64,000 bases of DNA, from assembly GCF_041821085.1 (NCBI RefSeq), contig NZ_JBGUAZ010000002.1, forward strand, positions 1 through 64,000. The letters are read 5' to 3'. Below the pieces are notes generated by a model. That model did no database searches and was not told where the DNA came from. It saw nothing but the letters and a program-made list of their open reading frames with translations. The translations under genes and the position numbers were made by a program. Below, piece after piece: positions 61,140 through 64,000 of the stretch (position 1 is its first letter; every line of letters starts with the position of its first letter). Source of the stretch: Natrinema sp. HArc-T2 (GTDB lineage Archaea > Halobacteriota > Halobacteria > Halobacteriales > Natrialbaceae).

Positions 61140-62120
61140 TTATGCCATTCCGATGGTCTCCTCGGCCTCGAGGAGCTCGTGGTACCGGTTGCGGATGGTG
61201 ACTTCGGAGATGTCGGCAACGTCGGAGACGGCAGCCTGCGTGGTCTTCTCGTTGGTCAGCAGTGCGGCGGCGTAGACCGCGGCGGCCGCAAGGCCGACCG
61301 GCGACTTGCCGCTGTGGACGCCCTTCTCCTTGGCGTTCTGGAGCAGCGAGCGCGCGCGGTGTTCGGCCTCGTCCGAGAGTTCGAGCCCCGAGGCAAAGCG
61401 GGGGACGTAGCTCTCGGGGTCGGCGGGCTGGACCTCGAGGCCGAGCTCGCGGACCACGTAGCGGTAGGTGCGCGCGATTTCGTTTTTCTCGACACGGGAG
61501 ACGTCGGCGATCTCGTCGAGGCTCCGGGGGACGCCGGCCTGGCGGGCGGCAGCGTAGACACAGGCCGTGGAGACGCCCTCGATGGAGCGCCCAGGAAGAA
61601 GGTCCTCGTCGAGCGCGCGCCGGTAGATGACGCTGGCCGTCTCGCGGACGTTCGTGGGGAGGCCGAGCGCGGAGGCCATCCGGTCGATCTCGCCGAGTGC
61701 CTGTTTCAGGTTGCGCTCCTTGGAGTCGCGCGTGCGGAAGCGCTCGTTCCACTTGCGCAGGCGCTGCATCTTCTCGCGCTGGCGCGAGCCAAGCGAGTTG
61801 CCGTAGGCGTCTTTGTTACGCCAGTCGATGTTCGTCGAGAGCCCCTTGTCGTGCATCGTGTTGGTCGTGGGCGCGCCCACGCGGGACTTCTCGTTTTTCT
61901 CGGCGGCGTCGAACGCACGCCATTCGGGACCGCGGTCGACCGAGTCTTCCTCGACGACCAGTCCACAGTCCTCACAGACCGTCTCGCCGTGTTCGTCGTC
62001 AACGACGAGCTGGCCGGCACATTCGGGACAGACCAGGTCTTCGTCCTCGGTTTCGGTCTCCTGTTCGTTCGTTTGGGGTTCGCTACGTCGTACTCTCGTG
62101 TTCGATGGTGCGTTAGTCAT
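61140..62120 (-). CDS. tfb: Transcription initiation factor TFB
   Basis: A 326-aa archaeal TFIIB. The zinc ribbon is VCPECAGQL...CEDCGLV near residues 30-50, the B-finger region follows (RAFDAAEKNEKSRVGAPT), and two cyclin repeats cover residues 120-315 (ASVIYRRALDEDLLPGRSIE and GLAAAAVYAAALLTNEKTT). It bridges TBP, BRE and RNA polymerase. Haloarchaea have several TFBs that steer different promoters; which one this is cannot be told here. ATG at 62120 chosen over the longer frame. Confidence 0.95.
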   Translation of the reverse strand: MTNAPSNTRVRRSEPQTNEQETETEDEDLVCPECAGQLVVDDEHGETVCEDCGLVVEEDSVDRGPEWRAFDAAEKNEKSRVGAPTTNTMHDKGLSTNIDWRNKDAYGNSLGSRQREKMQRLRKWNERFRTRDSKERNLKQALGEIDRMASALGLPTNVRETASVIYRRALDEDLLPGRSIEGVSTACVYAAARQAGVPRSLDEIADVSRVEKNEIARTYRYVVRELGLEVQPADPESYVPRFASGLELSDEAEHRARSLLQNAKEKGVHSGKSPVGLAAAAVYAAALLTNEKTTQAAVSDVADISEVTIRNRYHELLEAEETIGMA

Positions 62121-62337
62121 ACGGTGGCGAGTGCTGCCCGGCCGAACCGATCGCAAAAGCCCGGACGGATCCGTTACCTCCCACGTTCAGACACTCGAAG
62201 GATAAGGGTTTCGAAATCTCAGCCAGATAAGCCTCGAAAACGGGTAATTCGGGCAAAAGAGTATGATAGATAGAAACATTAAAGCACAGTATCAGCCGAA
62301 CCGGAGCCACCAACTGTCCGCCGTTCGAACGGTCGCT

Positions 62338-62862
62338 ATGAAGCTTGCAGTCGGCAGTACAAACCCTGTCAAGGTCGACGCAGTCGAGCGAACGCTCGAG
62401 CCATACGAACCGACCGTCGTCGCCGTTGACGTCGACTCCGGGGTGGGCGAACAGCCGTGGTCGATCGAGGAAACCGTCGCCGGCGCCGAGAACCGCGCCC
62501 GGCGAGCGCTTGCGGCGACCGATGCCGACTATGGCGTCGGGCTCGAGGGAGGGGTGGCGCGACTCGAGGGCGTGCCGGGACTCTCGTTGATCATGTGGGG
62601 AGCCGTGACCGACGGCGATCGACTGGAGCGTGGCAGTGGCCCGGCACTGCGGCTTCCCGACAGCGTCGCCGAGCGGGTTGACGCCGGTGCGGAGTTGGGG
62701 CCGGTGATGGACGACCTGCTCGGAACTGACGGCCTCGCCGAATCCGAGGGTGCTGCAGGCGCGCTGACGGCTGGGCTGACCGATCGAACACGGGCACTCG
62801 GTGAAGCGGTCGCGTGTTCGATCGGCCCGTTTCTCACGGCGTATTACGGCGGCGACGATTGA
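62338..62862 (+). CDS. Inosine/xanthosine triphosphatase (YjjX/DUF84)
   Basis: A 174-aa house-cleaning phosphatase that clears ITP and XTP. The N-terminal MKLAVGSTNPVKVDAVERTL and GAENRARRAL, then GVGLEGGVARLEG, are the family motifs. The start at 62338 is the ATG that opens the conserved MKLAVGSTNP; the frame runs further up without support. Divergent from tfb. Confidence 0.88.
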   Translation: MKLAVGSTNPVKVDAVERTLEPYEPTVVAVDVDSGVGEQPWSIEETVAGAENRARRALAATDADYGVGLEGGVARLEGVPGLSLIMWGAVTDGDRLERGSGPALRLPDSVAERVDAGAELGPVMDDLLGTDGLAESEGAAGALTAGLTDRTRALGEAVACSIGPFLTAYYGGDD

Positions 62863-63093
62863 CGCCCGTCGAACGGCTGGCGCGCTTGACGGTCGATCCA
62901 CTGATCTGATCACATCGACCAGTAATCATCACGATCAGCTGAGTGTCAGAACCACGAATGGTTTAACCGGCTGTACCAACGGACCCTTTCCGACCGATTA
63001 TTCATCTCTTACTCGCGGGTAAAACCGCATGACTGGAGCCAGTTAACCGTGCGTACCAAACCCCCTAAGGTCGATCCTGTCATCCACAGATGT

Positions 63094-63327
63094 ATGAGCA
63101 CTGCAATGGCCCCCGACCTCACGAGCAAACAACAGCGGATTCTGGAGTACCTTCGGAACAACGCGGCGACGAAGACGTACTTCAAATCCCGCCTCATCGG
63201 CAAGGAACTCGGGATGACGGCGAAAGAGGTCGGGTCGAACATCACCGCCCTGCAGGAAGGCAACTACGACGTCGAAATCGAGAAATGGGGGTACTCCTCC
63301 AGTACCACCTGGAAAGTCGACGTTTAA
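63094..63327 (+). CDS. Small wHTH-like protein
   Basis: A 77-aa protein (MSTAMAPDLTSKQQRILEYL...) with a predicted helix-turn-helix (RLIGKELGMTAKEVGSNITA) and short wing (SSSTTWKVDV). It looks like a small winged-helix domain conserved in haloarchaea (DUF7123-like) of unknown target. Start at ATG 63094. Confidence 0.75.
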   Translation: MSTAMAPDLTSKQQRILEYLRNNAATKTYFKSRLIGKELGMTAKEVGSNITALQEGNYDVEIEKWGYSSSTTWKVDV

Positions 63328-63444
63328 CGCCATCTCGGCATCCGGTGCCATTTCAGCTCGTTTTTACCGATCGTTTCGACCGTCGCCACCCAGCGACCAG
63401 CGACGCCGAACTCTCTTTTCGCTGCACGCCCTCCATCCGGATAG

Positions 63445-64000
63445 ATGACGACGGTACTGTTCGACATGGACGGGGTCCTCCTCGAGGAGCCACGCACGGA
63501 CCCGCAGGTATACGCCGACGCAGCGGACGCGGCCCTCGCCGAACTGGGAGCCGAACCGACGCCGGCCCAGCGTCGCGACTTTAGAACCCACGAGTACGAA
63601 CGGATTCGGACACACTGCGAGGAGCTCGGAATCGATCCGGCACGGTTCTGGACACTGAAGGAGACACACGCCTCGAGTGGCACGCACGACCGCCTTCGGT
63701 CGGGTGAGCGCGGCATCTACGAAGACGTTGCGGCGATCCGCGAACTGACCGATCGAACTACGACCGGTCTGGTCACCAACAATCGCCAGGAAACAGCCGA
63801 GTTCGTCACGGAATTCGTGGGAATCGATTTCGACGTCGTTCGCGGGCGCGATCCGACACTCGAGGGCTACGAACGCCGCAAGCCAGATCCGTACTACCTC
63901 GAGGAGGCACTCGCCGAGCTTGACGTCTCCGACGGGCTCTACGTCGGCGACTCCCCGAAAGATGTCGTCGCCGGACAGGCGGCTGGCCTCGAGACCGCGT
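63445..64000 (+). CDS. HAD-superfamily hydrolase (3' end outside the window)
   Basis: About 185 codons are present. MTTVLFDMDGVLLEEP is the nucleophile motif, GLVTNNRQ the second motif, RRKPDPYYLEEAL carries the Lys, and YVGDSPKDVVAGQAAG the acidic motif, so the core is nearly complete. It resembles phosphoglycolate phosphatase-type proteins; the substrate is unknown. It is a different subgroup from the HAD gene at 52032. Confidence 0.85.
   Translation, partial: MTTVLFDMDGVLLEEPRTDPQVYADAADAALAELGAEPTPAQRRDFRTHEYERIRTHCEELGIDPARFWTLKETHASSGTHDRLRSGERGIYEDVAAIRELTDRTTTGLVTNNRQETAEFVTEFVGIDFDVVRGRDPTLEGYERRKPDPYYLEEALAELDVSDGLYVGDSPKDVVAGQAAGLETA

Overview
The window is chromosomal DNA of an extremely halophilic archaeon (class Halobacteria, most like the Natrialba/Natrinema/Haloterrigena group). 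The signs are GC-rich DNA, very acidic proteins, mostly leaderless genes with a TATA-like box about 25-30 bases before the start codon, haloarchaeal 16S rRNA, a TFB, an aIF5B, RPA/RPAP proteins, archaeal 3-dehydroquinate synthase II and a ba3-type oxidase. The species assignment is inference from general character, not from a search.

Layout. 1-680: the 5' end of a 16S rRNA gene on the minus strand, with its leader and several promoters. 681-9149: pgi, a CPBP protease, nob1, a PRC-barrel protein, infB, an AT-rich patch with a small membrane protein, a cyclophilin-fold protein and pyrG. 9149-10389: GMP synthase subunit B and a stop/start-overlapping 108-aa partner. 10.8-17.7 kb: folate-ligase-like protein, moaB, quinone oxidoreductase, a NUDIX isomerase lacking the usual catalytic Cys, a lipid kinase and a PHP protein, and a VOC dioxygenase. 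17.8-22.5 kb: PAS histidine kinase, Lrp regulator and carA, then an FAD reductase. 22.5-33.7 kb: an iron-type binding lipoprotein under a DtxR-like operator, glycosyltransferase, methyltransferase, MBL protein, TRAM protein, radical SAM protein, Hsp20, amino-acid oxidase and CDGSH protein. 33.7-40.3 kb: copper ATPase and SafE-like membrane protein divergent from a four-gene ba3 oxidase operon. 40.4-44 kb: DHDPS-family aldolase, RPA3/RPAP3 pair and an RHH regulator. 44.1-62.1 kb: trpCBA plus ADH synthase, aroB-type DHQ synthase and aroD, interleaved with an amidase, CDF transporter, SprT, HAD and others. 54.2-60.3 kb: cell-surface genes (DUF7344 pair; ER-type signal peptidase, DUF5305 protein and two TasA/DUF1102-like secreted proteins). 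60.4-64 kb: aroD, TFB, an inosine/xanthosine triphosphatase, a small DNA-binding-like protein and a truncated HAD gene.

The least expected structure is a dispersed family of roughly 80-90 bp palindromic elements. In seven copies the outer edge of the palindrome is itself the TGA stop codon of the neighbouring gene, and in one copy both edges are the stop codons of two convergent genes. A second palindromic family (about 85 bp, ends like CTATAG) occurs twice, once placed where a TATA box is expected. Other items worth a second look are TGTACA boxes in the trp promoter, identical to the TrpY box consensus of methanogens, a SipW/TasA-like secretion locus, a DtxR-like operator, a TTACGA-AAA-TCGTAA operator between lrp and carA, and a long hairpin bounded by T6 and A6.
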